Below the pieces are notes generated by a model, which worked only from the letters and a program-made list of their open reading frames with translations, was not told the DNA's origin and did no database searches. A program made the translations under genes and the position numbers. Below are positions 12,401 through 25,085 of a stretch of DNA of 64,000 nt, one piece after another. Position 1 is the first letter of the stretch. Every line of letters begins with the position of its first letter. The stretch comes from Amblyornis subalaris. Lineage: Eukaryota > Chordata > Aves > Passeriformes > Ptilonorhynchidae. The stretch lies in the NCBI GenBank assembly GCA_018881555.1, contig JACAXG010000052.1, positions 4,652,486 through 4,716,485 of the forward strand, in the 5' to 3' direction.

Positions 12401-14089
12401 TAGGGAGCAATGATTCTGAATCCTCCACAGCATGGCAGTATGTAGTCAAACACTAAGCTCTCATCCTCCAAACAGGCTAGACGCTCTCATCTGAAGCTGC
12501 CCCATTTAGATTTTCAAATTTCATGTCAACCTCCTGGCAGGCTGCATTGTAGATATGTGGTCCTGTTTCACAAAAAGAACTGAAAAAAAGAAGATTTGGA
12601 CCAGAAAAAATAACGAAGGCATTTCATACCCAAATACATACATCTTACTCAACTGAATTATCTAAATATTTCCCTAAAATTATGTCAGTGTGACTCAGTG
12701 AAGGGAGACTCTCAGAAGGATACCAAGCTAGTCTAAAGATATCTAGAGATCTCTAGTATTCGACATGCAGACATACATCTGAGAAATTTAAGGACAGAAG
12801 AACAAAAAATGTCTTCACTGAAAAGACTGGAAGCTGCATGAATTAATGAAGTTGCATGATGACCCTAATATTGCAAGAACTCCATCCATGGGAGACACCT
12901 AACCCTTGTCTACAGAGCTCCAAACACACTTCCCATGTATTGAAGGATTTAAAAGATATAAGTATGATTAATTTTTAAGTTGTAATATGTGGGGGGTTCC
13001 TACTTTTTATCTCTTAAATTATCTAGAAACAATTTTGAAGGACATATTCTTTTGGTTTTGGAAAAAATGTAATTTCTATATATTATGCTCAAAAATTCAG
13101 ACTATTCCTTAAGAGAGGTGATGTCTTTAGGGATTCTCTTTTCAGTTCAGAGTTCTCTTTCAAAAAGATGATGCCAGGCTGCAATATTTTTGTAGCAGAT
13201 GTGTTTCACAATCTGGGAATTCTTTCTACAAGTTTCAAGTGGTGTTGGGCATGAAAATCTATTAAACATCTCCAGCACCTCTGAAAATGTTTCCTCCCCT
13301 TTGTGTAGCTTGTTTCAAAGTTTTATTAAAGCTTAAGCATGAAACTGGGAACAAAGAGTACATTTGACCAGAATGGCTAGAAATCCCCCGAGTTTTCTCT
13401 CATTGTATTTTCAATTTCATTGTGCAAATTTGAGATTGCAAATGATGCCAAATTCCTTTTATTTCAATCTCTTCATATAAGATGTGATTATAATAACAGT
13501 TTATCCTGATTATTATGGCCTGAAGGCAGAAGGATATCTATGGAGTTTAAATTATTAGCACCTCTGCAGTTCATGGGGCAAGAGTTTAGCTTTCCATAAT
13601 GCTTTTAATTCGGAGTTAGAAACAACATGGAGTCCTGTTTCAATTATTTGCACAGATCAAAAATAAACCCTCAAATTTTAGCCTCCATAGACTTTTAAAA
13701 TCTATTTCACTGGTTTAATTTGGAATAGTTTTAGATCCCTTGAGTTTTGATATAACAACACTGTTATGAATAAGGTGAAACACAAAACAGAATTCAATTA
13801 ATAAGCTCTATATAATTCTTATGAGGTCACCAGTGCTTATTTCTCCAACAAATCACCATCTGTCAACTGTTTCATTTCCAAGCCAAAAATAGTCCTAGAA
13901 TGCAAGTCAGTCTTAGAAAAACCGCTGGGTACACAAAGGAAGGAAGAGTCTTAAAACTACAATAAAAACTTTTCCAACTCCAAAAAAAATTCTGAAAAAC
14001 ATTCCTTGATTCTACGCCAGCCCGCAATTTTCCCAATAAACTGGGAGAGTTTAATAAGTTTTTAGCTTTCAGGATTTTTTCAGAAACTT
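9413..14089. other. Long AT-rich interval without recognised elements
   Basis: About 4.7 kb with no recognised repeat and no supported gene. Open frames are short, with low-complexity or unfamiliar translations. It is a candidate for old single-copy DNA, in which conserved noncoding elements could only be found by alignment to other birds. Confidence 0.5.
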
Positions 14090-14212
14090 CACAGAATCAC
14101 ATAATGGTTGGGGTTGGAAGGGACCTCTGGAGATCATCTAGTCCAACCCCCTTGTCAAGGCAGGGTCACCTAGAGCAGATTCCACAGGAACATGATCAGG
14201 TGGAATGCATCT
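14090..14212 (-). mobile_element. CR1 3' fragment, minus orientation
   Basis: Begins cacagaatcacataatggtt and continues ggttggaagggacctctgga, the reverse complement of a standard CR1 3' end. It loses similarity shortly after 14205, so only about 120 bases remain. Confidence 0.9.
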
Positions 14213-14639
14213 CAGAAATGTATGGACTTGCTCTATGTGCATATCATTCTTATGCAATTTGAACAATATATTTTTAATTTATTAAAAATGGGACTTTTAA
14301 AATTTGTTGCTAAATGAATCAGCAACGGGTAAAAAGTTGTCATCACTGAATTTTGAAATATTTTGCATTCACTTTGTCTTGGAGCAAAGGACTGTAGAAA
14401 GTACAGACATAGGACTTAGGATGATAGGAGGAAATTTGGGTAATAGGCATAGTTCTTTACTCACTTTTTTCAAAAATTACTGTTCTTATCAGGTAAGTCA
14501 GTTACAAAGAAAAAGGTCAGTACCAGGAACAAGAACATCAGGACCAGTACAATGATGATGAGAAATCAGCATCTTTGTAGGCTACAGATGCATTGCAATA
14601 AAAGTAGAATGAAAAAAAACCCCTATTTGAAGTACTTGA

Positions 14640-14783
14640 AGGACAGGTCCTGCACAGTCCCCTGGGCATAAGTACCCTGAGCAACATGGTCTGGTGAAGG
14701 ATTCCTGGCCCATAGCAAGGCAGTTGGAGCTACATGATCCTTAAGGTCCCTTCCAAATCAAACTATTCTATGATTCTATAACA
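14640..14783 (+). mobile_element. CR1 3' end, plus orientation
   Basis: The 3' untranslated region of CR1 ending ccttaaggtcccttccaaat and the tail attctatgattctata. About 145 bases are retained, with a degraded upstream part that still follows the CR1 order. Confidence 0.85.
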
Positions 14784-15282
14784 TTGTGACATTTGGGAAA
14801 AAACCCAAAGCATATAGTTCTCCAGAAGTCTTCTTTCATTAGTCAGAAGACTGCTGGTGAAGTCAGGTTTCTGCACCCATGAAGTCTGTTTCTTGCGATT
14901 GTTGCTGAATAGCTCTTAGGGAAATTTGAATCATCAGATAAGCATTGTCCTCTTGATTCCATGAAGCTCCTGATACTTCTGAAGTGTCATGTTGTAAAAT
15001 CAGGGACTGAAATCTGCATGAGTGAGTTAAAAAGATAAATCAAAAAAAAAATTGTCTTCCAGTGAGTAGAAACTAGAATGCATTAACTTTGTGCTAATAC
15101 TTTAGTTTGGATGAAAACTACTGTTTTGAAATAAATTAACAGGAAAACAGGAAGATATGTGCTGCTGTCATAGAATGTTGTTTCCTTTACTCTTGAGGAA
15201 TTAGCGTTTTGTTCAAATTCCTTCTTTTATTTAGACACTGAAGAAAAGATTCCTGAGTTACTCTTCATGTGCTTGAGACTGT
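14784..15282. other. Short unassigned interval
   Basis: Nothing recognised between two CR1 fragments. Confidence 0.45.
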
Positions 15283-15640
15283 TGTCCAAAAGCTCCTCGA
15301 AATCTGTCAGCTTGGTGCTATGACCACTTCTCTGACGGGCCTGTTCCAGTGCCCAACCACTCTCTGGTCCTGATATCCAACCTAAACTTCCCCTGACACA
15401 GCTTCAGGCCGTTCCCTTGAGTTCTGTCACTGGTCACTACAGAGAAGAGATCAGTGCCTGCCCCTCGTCCTCCCCTCATGAGGAAGTTGTAGACTGCAAT
15501 GAGGTCTCCCCTCAGTCTCCTCTTCTGCAGGTTGCACAGACCAAGTGACTTCAGCCGCTTTTCCTAGGGCTTCTCTTATAGACCCCTCACCATCTTCGTT
15601 GCCCTCCTCTGAATGATTTCTAGTAGTTTTATTATTTCAA
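15283..15640 (-). mobile_element. CR1 fragment, minus orientation, 3' tail missing
   Basis: Read on the minus strand this corresponds to the CR1 region ending shortly upstream of the 3' untranslated tail. On the plus strand it includes gtgcccaaccactctctgg, ctgcaatgaggtctcccctc and cttcgttgccctcctctgaa, all characteristic of reversed CR1. Neither the octamer tail nor the reverse-transcriptase core is present, so both ends are truncated. The LTR at 15694 lies only about 50 bases away but not inside it. Confidence 0.88.
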
Positions 15641-15687
15641 TAAATAGAGTCATCTGATTGACATTCTACAGTAGACTTTTATACAAA

Positions 15688-15693
15688 GGGTCT
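15688..15693. repeat. Target-site duplication, left copy (gggtct)
   Basis: Six bases directly before the LTR, repeated without change at 16300-16305 directly after it. Confidence 0.92.
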
Positions 15694-15942
15694 TGTTGCG
15701 GCGGGTGGATGGCGTGCGCCGCAACCTTCCCAAGAGCTCCACGGATCTCTGGCGGTACCTCGGCGCGGGTGTGCGGTGCTGAGTGGGAGGTGGCTGCCGC
15801 AACCTACCCAAAGGCTCCCCGGCAGGGAAAGCCTTTATCAGAGGCGCAAACATCTCCTTATCACCCAGCAGTGTTTCGCACAGGCTGCGCCTTAAGCCTG
15901 AGGACAAAGAGTCGGGAGGTGGCTCTTCTGGGGTTGCAACGG

Positions 15943-15948
15943 TTTATT
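15943..15948 (-). terminator. LTR polyadenylation signal AATAAA
   Basis: On the minus strand AATAAA lies about 55 bases downstream of the TATA box, as in retroviral LTRs with a short R region. Confidence 0.65.
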
Positions 15949-16001
15949 GCTCGGGTCCGGGAACAGGGGCAGAAGAGCCCAGAGCACAGGGGTACACAGA
16001 G

Positions 16002-16010
16002 TTTTATACT
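16002..16010 (-). promoter_or_regulatory. LTR TATA box and upstream CCAAT boxes
   Basis: On the minus strand AGTATAAAA lies here, preceded by CCAAT-type boxes (ATTGG) about 35, 90 and 128 bases upstream. Spacing fits an RNA polymerase II promoter in an LTR. Activity is inferred, not shown. Confidence 0.7.
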
Positions 16011-16305
16011 GGACCAAACAGGGGCGGAGAGAACTGTAGGGACCAATCACATAAGGGTCAGGGGGAGGAGAGAAAGGCGGAACTACAATACACAAACCAA
16101 TGAGGGTAGGTGAAGGGAGGAGCAGAGAAACAAAGCCAATGGGGTATCGAGGAAAGGAGAACTCTCTAGAACATATCCATATAAGGAACAGAGATTGACA
16201 GCTAACTGAACAAGGGATATACCAAGAACAGAACCTGGGGGGAGAGACCTTCCTCACCATAAGGGAGGAAACCTTGTAGGTGGAAAACCCACCGCCACAG
16301 GGTCT

Positions 16306-19300
16306 GAGAATCTGCAGTTGCCTCAGCAGCCAGCCACATGCAAGGATTAATCAGACAATTCCAAGTTGGGGAGCAAAATGTCTCCTGTCCTCAGCCTGGT
16401 GACAGAAGGGGTGAAGGCTGTGACAGCTGGCAAAGAAGACAAGGAGGCTGAGTTCCAGGAGGCAGGCAGTTTACTGTCACACATTTACACACTTTGATTC
16501 AAATTCCATTAATATACTAACAATATCATTATTCATGCAATTTGAAAATCATAGTACTTAATTCTATTTTATTTTAAATTGAATTTTATCATGAACATCC
16601 TAACAAGAGCGGGCTGTAAGTTACTAGTCCATTAGATTTAAAATGAACGATGACATACAATGGATGATTTAGGAGTCATCTATCCATAATCATGAACACA
16701 TTTTCTAAGGAGTTTAATTCATATGCTTTGCTAGTTCCACAGCCACTGAGTTTTAGGTGCTTGTGCCACATATACTTGTGAATGCATAGGAGAAAGGAAA
16801 CGTAACATTGAGTGGTTGGAAACACTTCAAACAGGAAAATGCAAAATGAAGATTCAGTCCCATAAGAAAGCAGAATATGCTTGTTTTCCTGTTGGAAAGA
16901 CAGCAGAAGTCTTTCTCCTGTTTTTCCATATCTGACTGTAGATCTGACATCCCCCACCTCCCTGCCAGATCATCTCTAAAGCTTGTTAGGCTACATATTA
17001 AATCAGTTCAATTTGCTAGAAACCTACCTGATAAAAGAAACCATAACTGTATAGTCATTACAGAGATAAAGTAGAATTTTATACTTCACTGCATCAAGAA
17101 CATGTTAATTCACCAACATTATGATCACATCTGCTTTCATAAAGTAATATTTGCTCTCACAGAAAAAGGACTGTTTCTTTCTGATCAGGGTTAATAAGCC
17201 AGATGGTTGGACAGAAAGACAATTCAGATTTAATCTCGGTATAAATAGATTAAGTAACCTTACCCTTTAATTTCTTCTATTTTTTTACTCAGTCAAATTT
17301 TTTACTGTAATTATCATCATTTTGGTCTATTCTGGACAAGGGTAACATTAGTATTTATGACCTGTTTTAATTCATCTGGAGTAGCAGGAATCTGAGGGAA
17401 AGAGGACCAACTATAAGTCTCTGCTTACCAAAGGACTAATAATTTTATGGATCAGAGCACACAGCAAGTGCTTTATTATTTTAGAACATTCTGCAGAACA
17501 TTAAAGTCTGTGCAGACCATTCTGAAAGTTTCTCCACAGAGTTAAGCTAAGAAGAAACTCCTGCATTTGTAACCCCCAAAAATTCCTAGAATGCAGCAAA
17601 GTATTGGTAACATACCTTTATCCCCTTCCAAAGGCAAATTGTTCCCATCAGGCTCAAGAGAACCTAAAAGTCATAGCCTTGTACATTTGAATAGCTGCCA
17701 TAAGCACTAGATTTCTTTGCCTCATTGGCCACTTTTGAGAAAGAGCCATTCCCAAAGGAATGGCAAGGCAAGGAATGAGAAACATCTTCTAATGGTTGCC
17801 TATATCATCTCAACTAGAACTTTCAGGACTACCTGAATACCTCCATTATGTACTTAGAAGACGAAGTACCTATGCAAGACAAACTTCTTCACATTCCTAC
17901 TTTTCAATGAGGAAGCACTAAATTAGATGCAATGAATTTGAGAGTTCCTTAAATCAAACAAGTGAGACATTTTGCAGATGTAGTGTTTCAGAATATGTTT
18001 TGTGATTTGACAATACTTCTTTATTGTCTAAAATATATTCAACGTAGAGAAGGACATCATGTTCCATGTATAAAACAATATTTATCACCCTGTTTTATGG
18101 AACTTCTAAAGTCACAAGAATGTTCTTATATTTTTTCTTTTCAGAATGAAGAGTAACTGCTGTGCTCCAAGTGCAGTCATTCATATTCACACTTCCAAGT
18201 GTCACTAAAATGTGTGAAAATAGCCCAAGAAAAAGTAGTAGTCTGAATTATCGTTACAAACACTATCACTTATCATGTTTAAGGCAAAAATTAGAAACAC
18301 TTGAACTTTAAACTGTATACTTAGTCTTCTAATGAAAAAAACACAATTATCTCATGTTCACGTTGAAATAAATTCTGTTTTCCAAAGTAATTTCTTGCTT
18401 TCTAGTCTTCTTTAAGTTGTGTTTCTGAACTGATTTAATTAACATTTGACAGTTGAAATCTGTCCATAACTGTTGGAATTAACCACTGTAGTTGTTATTC
18501 TCTGGAAAAAAACTATGCAGCTAAATTTAACTCTTCTCCAGATGTTAAAACATCTTGAACTCATTTGTGCAGTTTAGTCGATATTGCATTATGTGAAGAT
18601 AAAATTTGTAGTCATCAAGATGACTAATTTTGCTATATAAGTCTGATTTTTATTTATAGTGTTTTTTGTTCTTTTAAGTTCAATTGAACATGGCAAAATA
18701 TATTATAAGCCACTGGTCTAAATTTGTGAAAGACCAATTCATCCTTAATTATGATTTATTTTAAAATTATTTTTAGCTAAAAATGAAACAATCTTATTTG
18801 GTAAAAAGACATTTTCTAGAAATGATCATTTTATCTGAGCAAACTTAAATATCTGTTTTGTGTTCTAAATTATTAATTTTAAAATGTCAAAACCTAGCAT
18901 TTCTTGTTCTAACTGAAAGTACACGCATTTAACTATAAATCAGCTTTACTGGACTAATTGATCACAGAAAAACCTTCTTCCTATATTCATCATTTTGCTC
19001 ATGGAATCAGTCTTTTCCTATGAATGCACCATAAATAATAGCAATTTTTAAATTGAAACAGCTTATGGTGTATCTTTGTCCATTTGGTAAAAGTTTTATC
19101 ATAATTTGCATCTAAACTTTGTTCTTTATTACTTTGTTTACTTTTCTATTCTCTCCATATGAATGAGTACAGAGGACAGTATTTCTGCTGAAGCAATAAT
19201 AACGTGTAACATGAATGTTACATTTCAGAGGTTTTCTCTTTAGTATTATCTGAATGAAAAATCAGAGAGATGGCATCTCATGCACTGGCTAGAGATTAAG

Positions 19301-20089
19301 CTATACACACTACCATCAATCTGCAATAATGGCAATTTTTGAGGCAAATACCTCTCGTCTAACTTTAGTAATCTATTATGTAAATGTGTACACCTTGGGT
19401 GATACCTTTAGGCTTCTGTCAGAGCTGCTGAAGAGAAATAGGCATATTTAGGGTATGATTTATCCACCATGTTAAATGTCTGTGTAAGAATAAAATAAAT
19501 GATACCTCATAAGTGATTCTTTCTTTTCATTAACTATAAAATGAGCCTTGGGTATATATTCAAGGTTCATACATCTGTGCTATTTCCTAAGTTCAAAAAA
19601 ATGTGTTGCATCCTAAATGTCAGTAAGACATTTTAAGGAATTAGCATAGCTTCAGAATAATATCACTGGTAATATTCCATCTTCACTGTCTATTGATTCA
19701 CTAATAAAAAAATTTTGGTTTATATTATTGGTTTTTTTCATTTGAATTTTTTTAATATCAAGATTAAAATTAGACTTGGAGCTTTATCATTCTCCCTCTG
19801 ATTCCAGGAGAAAGCTTGAGGAGAAAGGGGATTTGCTGTGACTCCAGTGCTGGCCAGAACTACAACTGTAAACATCTCAATGTAGGTGTCTGCTTGTGAG
19901 CTTCACTTAATTTAAGTGAATCAAGGATTTCTGTCTAAGTTGCCCAAATAGATCCTTGGTTTCTAGGAGCTGGTCCAAGAGAAGACAAGTCTTCTATATT
20001 TCATTGCCCTATCTCCAAATTTGGAGAGATGTCTTGATCATCCTAATAAAGCTCAGATGACAATAGGTACCTAGAGGAAGGTAACCGAT
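16306..20089. other. AT-rich interval without recognised elements
   Basis: No supported gene or known repeat over 3.8 kb. The first 180 bases (16306-16490) are less AT-rich and could belong to an old element I cannot name. A near-perfect 19-base palindrome with 9-base arms lies at 19902-19920. Confidence 0.5.
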
Positions 20090-20761
20090 TGGAGTCAAAA
20101 TAAAGGCAGGGAGATTGCTTGCCACTTACCATCAGAGGCAAATCAGACTTGACTTGGGGAAAAATTACTGAATTTATTGCCAATTGAGATGGACAGTGAG
20201 AAGCAAAGACAAAAACACACCTTCCTGCCAACCTCTCCCTCTTCTTTTTTTCCCAGGCTCAATTTACTCCTTCAGTCCTGACTCTTCCACCTTCCACCAC
20301 CCCAACAGCACCAGTTAATAGAGAATGGAAGACAAGGTTGGTCCATAAAAGCTCCTCTCCAACACTCCTTTCTCCTCACACTTCTCCCATTCCCTGTTAT
20401 CCACAGGCTGCAGTGTATCTGCTCCGGTGTGGTCTTATCAACAGGCTGCAGGGGCACCTCCTTTCCTTCTTTTTCTCTCACCTTGCTGCCTGCAATGCTA
20501 TTTCACACATTCCTCACTTGGCCTTCTGAAGATGCCATGCAGTATTTTTAAAAAGTTTCTTAAATATATTTTAAAATATGGTTTCTTAAATATACTTTCC
20601 CTGAGGTCCCTCCACCTTGGCTGTGGGGCTCAGACATGCCTGAGATGGGTTGCCCAGAGCCAGTGGAACCAGCTATGTCCAGCATGGGGCAGCTCCGACC
20701 ACTCCTCACAGAGGCTCCTGCAGCCCCTGCTGCTAGCACCGGCTCCTCTGAACTCAATACA
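20090..20761 (-). mobile_element. ERV LTR, family T, end-truncated
   Basis: This stretch aligns in order with the family T LTR at 37122-38146. Shared blocks are ggcagggagattgctt (compare 37225-37240), a cccaggctcaatttactcc block near 20253 (compare cccaggttcgactttactcc near 37376), repeated ctgctcc/ggctgcag units, a cttctttttctctcacctt block near 20467, and a GC-rich end finishing aactcaataca at 20761. It lacks the first ~100 bases that carry the tgtggt end, and it has fewer internal repeat units than the 37 kb copy. A 14-base motif gtttcttaaatata occurs twice, 26 bases apart (20555 and 20581). Orientation is inferred from the AATAAA in the 50 kb copy. Confidence 0.85.
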
Positions 20762-22519
20762 TTAAAAGTGAAAAGCCAATAGTATTACAGTCTTTTTCAG
20801 AAAACTGTGATTTTGGAAGACTGACTCACTGTAAAGCTCTTTTTTTGGCACTATGGTAGTCAAAATATCCTTGTAAAGCAGGTGATGCCTGATAAGCCTA
20901 AAATCCTATTGTTATTGAGATGTGAGTGGAAATACCTTGGTATGCTACTCACATGAATTTCCCAATGCAATATTTTCAAACACATGCTATATGCTTTTGT
21001 CTGTTTAGATTTGTCTGAAAAGTAATGAGAGCAGGTTGGACAGCTTGTGAAACACATCTGAGGAATCACGGATTTGAAACGTGGAGAAGAATAAAGTACC
21101 AGGCAGAAAATTGTTGACATCAGAGGTTTATGTATCAGACTCCAAATTATTCTTTGTCTTAGCTGAGGCCTCTGTGTTTGAATGAATTGTCCTAGCCTTC
21201 TGAGACATTTTTAAGGGTTGTGGAGGGTTTTTCGCTTCTTTTTCATGGAAAAAGAGAGGGCTGTATAATCATTTTGTACTGCGGATGAAGCTCCAGGTAA
21301 GACAGTAAACATGTATCCATCAAAAATTAAAAAGTGTGACGTTTGTGTATAACTATAGAAAAATATAAGAGATTTCTTTTTCAGCAGAAAAATGTCAAAA
21401 TTTCCAGCACATATAAATTTGGCAGATATATGATACAAATGTCGCAGCTAACTATAAATGATGAACAACTAAACCATCCCCAGAAAGTGACTGGTTGAGA
21501 TGTATAAGAGCAGTAATATATTGACCTTCTTAATGTCTGAACATCATGACAAAAAGTTTGCAGCAAATGAGAAAGTAACAGCAATATATTGAAAATTCAG
21601 TGCATGAGAAATGAGAATGACAAAAAGTTCCCAAATCAGGATGTGCAAATGCTAAAGTATACACAGAGCTCAGGGGAGAATTTGCATTGAGTGGAAGTGA
21701 TGCTGCTATTTTGAAATAGCAGGTGATTACTTCATGACAGAGAAGAATGATCCTTCTATCTCTCATCTCTCTAGGTAGTTACATAGCTGTCATCACTTCA
21801 GTACATGAATGTAGTTTCCTCTTCTTTCATTTATACAACACATCATTTATCTACTTTATGTACACCATTTAGAACTCCTTGCAGGAAGCCTCTGTGACAA
21901 CCTTTGGTTGCAATTAGGTTCTGTCAAGTTAATTTCAAAAGTTATAAGTCATCTAGGTTTCTTTTGCATTTTATCACAAGCAGTTAGCTTTAGGGTACTA
22001 AGATGCTCTTACAGAAAAAGACTAGCTCTGTGTTCACTCGTCTGAAGCTATTTCTTCAGACTTTCATCTATTCTTCAAACTTTCATCAATAGAAAACTGT
22101 TAAATGGATAGTTAGAAGATGTAAAATTGTAGTCATTGATAGATCTTTACTGTTTCATTTTGTAACTGAGTCACAGACATAAAAAGGATAGTGTTAAAGA
22201 TTTTGAAAATTTTAAAAATAAGAACTTTCAAAATCCTAGTATACTGATACAACTGCTATGAAAAAGGGAAAGGTAATACGAATCATAACCATTTTCTGTT
22301 ACTGAACTAACTTAGGTCATTGGTAGATACCACAGTAATCACCCTTGAGAATAATGTGATCAAAATAATTACAATGTAGTAGGATCCACCATGAATTAAA
22401 GAATTCCCTGGCTTTAATATGACACAATACTTTATGGCGCTTTTTCAGATCCTATGTCAATTTCATCCGCCCTGTGAAAGGCCACTGATTTCAAGACAGT
22501 TTTGCAGCTTAACAGAAAC
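20762..22519. other. Unassigned interval
   Basis: No gene or known transposon. A 19-base tandem duplication (two units, 17 of 19 identical) lies at 22052-22089. Confidence 0.5.
22052..22089. repeat. Two-copy 19-base tandem repeat
   Basis: ttcttcagactttcatcta is followed directly by ttcttcaaactttcatcaa, 17 of 19 positions identical. Confidence 0.85.
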
Positions 22520-22755
22520 TGAGGCATAGGACATTCCACTTGAACATGAAGAACTTCTTCCCTGTGTTGGTGACCACACACTGGAACAGATTTTCCAGAG
22601 AGGTTGTGGAATCTCCCTCACTGCAGATGTTCAAGAACCATCTGGACTCAATCCTGTGCAATGTGCTCCAGGATGAGTCTGCTTGAGCAGGAAGGTTGTA
22701 CCAGATGACCCACTGTGGTACCTTCCAACCTCACCGATTCTGAGATCCTGTGACT
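22520..22755 (+). mobile_element. CR1 3' fragment, plus orientation
   Basis: Contains the CR1 3' sequence in order: cacttgaacatgaagaac, ggttgtggaatctccctc, ttgagcaggaaggttg and ccttccaacctcaccgattctgagatcctgtga. The tail is degraded (attctgagatcctgtga), which suggests an older copy than that at 9120. Confidence 0.9.
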
Positions 22756-24454
22756 AAGTGAAAAATGATGACAATAACCAAGGCACCACTCCTTAGACAC
22801 CACTCCCTACAGTTTTAATATTTTTAAAACTCAACACCTCCAATTTTATTGTTATTTAATAGTAATGAAAGTATGCTTTCATTTGAGTAGACCCCATGAG
22901 TTTTCCTGCAATGGCATGAGAATTTAGTTAATATATTTTCTGCATTGTTATTCAAATTTAACACCTACTCACGTTGGGGAAAATTATAGGATGGAACAAT
23001 TAAATTTTGCTTCACATTCAGGCTCTGTTCTGTTGTTTATCTACCCAGGTAACAAAATAAAGTTGATCCAAGTGTGAACACATAATTTATCAACAACTAG
23101 AAGCAGCATGCTTTGCATAAAGGGAAATATTTGCTCAGTGATTTTTCTTTTCAAGCATTTCTTACACTAGCAGTTAATCCTCTCTTAAGCTTTGTTAAAA
23201 CCATAGTAGCTATCACGGTTTAATCAAAGTTTCCTGCAAGATTTCTTTTCCTACAATTATTAAAGATTAGTTTATGCATTCTTTTCAGGTCCTATTTATT
23301 TAAACAGGAATTGTGTTTTCCCAATGAAAACAAAACCAAAAGTATATATGTATACCTATATTTGTATTCTGTTCATATATTTGACATTCAGTAATACTTA
23401 CGAATGTTAAAATACTAGAATTTGTGACCAGACTGAGGAGAAAAAAGACACCTTTAAAAATGTATTATTATGAACACTAAGAACTCCTTTTTGATTAAAC
23501 CACAGTAATTTACAAAACCTAGGTGTGCTGGACCCAGGAGGTGAACTACCTGTGTCTTTCTTGTACTCTGCCTTTCAACTATTAAACTGTATACAAATTT
23601 GCAGCTGCCAAGTGTCAGGTCATTGATTTCCCTTCCTACTAGGCAACAGCTGCTCTGCTCACTCTTCAGAAATCTTCCTCTCTGGATGACACTGGGTAAC
23701 AAGAGACTTCATTATTGGTGAAATAAAGCCTTGGACTACTCCAAGAAAATGATTAAAACCCCACAACTTTTAGTAGAAATGTACAAATGAAGTGCAGAAG
23801 AGATTGGTGGGAACAAATGTGGTACTTACCTGAAGTCATATCATACAAATATCAATTTTCTAATATACCCTCTATTGTAGAAATCTTACCTTGTTTGCTA
23901 GTAAAATAAAGAGAGATTCTTCGGCTATTGTGCTTACTCTTTTTTAAATTCTTAAACATTATTGCTGTCCCCTAAGATGTGAAAGAACTATTTTATCTGA
24001 TAAATGAAGCATTAAAAAAAAAAAAAGTGAATGTTGACACAGCTCTAACAAGTAGATTCTCTTGTATTTAGAAAAGCTATGTTATCTGGTCAAAATTTCT
24101 CTTCCATTTGCAATTTACATGTCAAATATAGTAGATAAACTTAGGAATTACTAGAAAATGAATTAAGAACAGAATGGAACACATAGTTATGCACAACTCC
24201 ATGATGCACATATAGCTTTAATAATACATGTGCTCCTGGTCACATTATTTGATAGAAGGCACGGTAAAATAAATACATAAAGAGAGAGCAGCACAAGCAT
24301 AAATCACAGAATGATAGAGTGACAGAATCACCCTGAACAAAATCTTTTCAAAGAAAGTGTTCATTTGTGTGAAACAGTCTCTGTATCTCTAATTTATCAG
24401 ATCTGCACTTATCCTTGGTGGAAAAGGATCAGGTCAGAGAATACTTAGTCAAAC
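22756..24454. other. Unassigned AT-rich interval
   Basis: No gene recognised. A poly-A run of 13 lies at 24014-24026. The short stretch 24305-24345 (cacagaatgatagagtgac) faintly resembles a reversed CR1 tail but is too short to call. Confidence 0.45.
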
Positions 24455-25085
24455 AGGACATACGAAAGTCCTTGGGTTCTCACAAGTACTGACGTACTTT
24501 CAAGTGTGGGATACACTCACAAGTACTAAAGAAATTTCAAGGCTACTTGCAGTAATGTTTGAATGATCATGGTGATTGGAAGAGGTGCCCAAGGGATGAA
24601 GAAAAGAAGATGTCACTCCTATCTTCAAAGGGGACGAGAAAGAGGAACCAAGAAACTACAGATCAGTTTAGCCTCACTTTGGTCCTCATAAAGGTGATGA
24701 AAGAACGAACCTGGAAACTGTTTCCAGGCTTTCAAAGGACAAGAAGGTGATTGGGAGCAGTTAGCGTGGATTCATCAAGAGGAATTCATGCCTGAACAAT
24801 GTGATAAACTTCTATGACGAAATACCTGGCTTAGCAGATGCGGGGAGAGCAGTGGATATTGTCTAATGACTTAAATAAATCTTTTGACGTTGTCACTCAT
24901 AAGGTCCTCATGGAAAAGCTGATAAAATACGGGCTGGATGAGCAGACACTAAGCTGGACTGAAAACTGTCTGAATGACCAGATCCAGAGTGTCACACAAA
25001 GTCTAGTTCAAGGTCAGTAAGCAGCAGCATACCCAAGGGAGCAATATTGGGTCCGATGCTGCTCAAAATTTTCATTAATGCAGTG
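24455..25085 (+). mobile_element. CR1 LINE reverse-transcriptase fragment
   Basis: Follows CR1 second-frame order on the plus strand: a cccaagggatgaagaaaag block near 24587, a tcaaaggggacgagaaagag block near 24628, then a reading with stops and shifts that includes FDVVTHKVLMEKLIKYGLDE. This corresponds to the reverse-transcriptase block FDtV.H..L..KL.kYG. It ends near 25085 just after the block that precedes the FADD catalytic residues (ggagcaatattgggtcc). It has no 3' tail, so the fragment is cut at both ends, which is unusual for a CR1 insertion and implies a later deletion. The 60-63 codon open frames inside are remnants. Confidence 0.92.

Larger units (their letters stand above)
15694..16299 (-). 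mobile_element. Solitary ERV LTR with perfect 6 bp duplication (606 bp)
   Basis: The segment runs from tgttgcggcggg to aacccaccgccaca, has TG...CA ends, and is flanked by identical gggtct copies. A 6 bp duplication is typical of class II (beta/alpha-like) retroviral integrases. Read on the minus strand it has a promoter layout in the right order: three ATTGG (CCAAT) boxes at 16136-16140, 16097-16101 and 16043-16047, a TATA box (AGTATAAAA) at 16002-16010, and an AATAAA signal at 15943-15948. That gives a U3 of roughly 320 bp, a short R, and a U5 of about 230 bp. It is much more GC-rich than its surroundings. No internal viral region remains. The open frames of 85-151 codons across it are byproducts of GC content. 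The intact ends suggest it is one of the younger insertions here. Confidence 0.92.

Noticed and set aside
14490..14498. Perfect 5' splice-site consensus cag/gtaagt after an 83-codon frame
   Set aside because: A nine-base consensus is expected about once by chance in 64 kb over both strands. The upstream frame has no recognisable product or acceptor.
15658..16260. Overlapping frames of 85-151 codons on both strands
   Set aside because: All cross the GC-rich solitary LTR and some run into the flanks. No viral or host protein pattern is seen.
24305..24345. Possible reversed CR1 tail
   Set aside because: Only about 20 bases resemble the tail and the following sequence does not continue as CR1.
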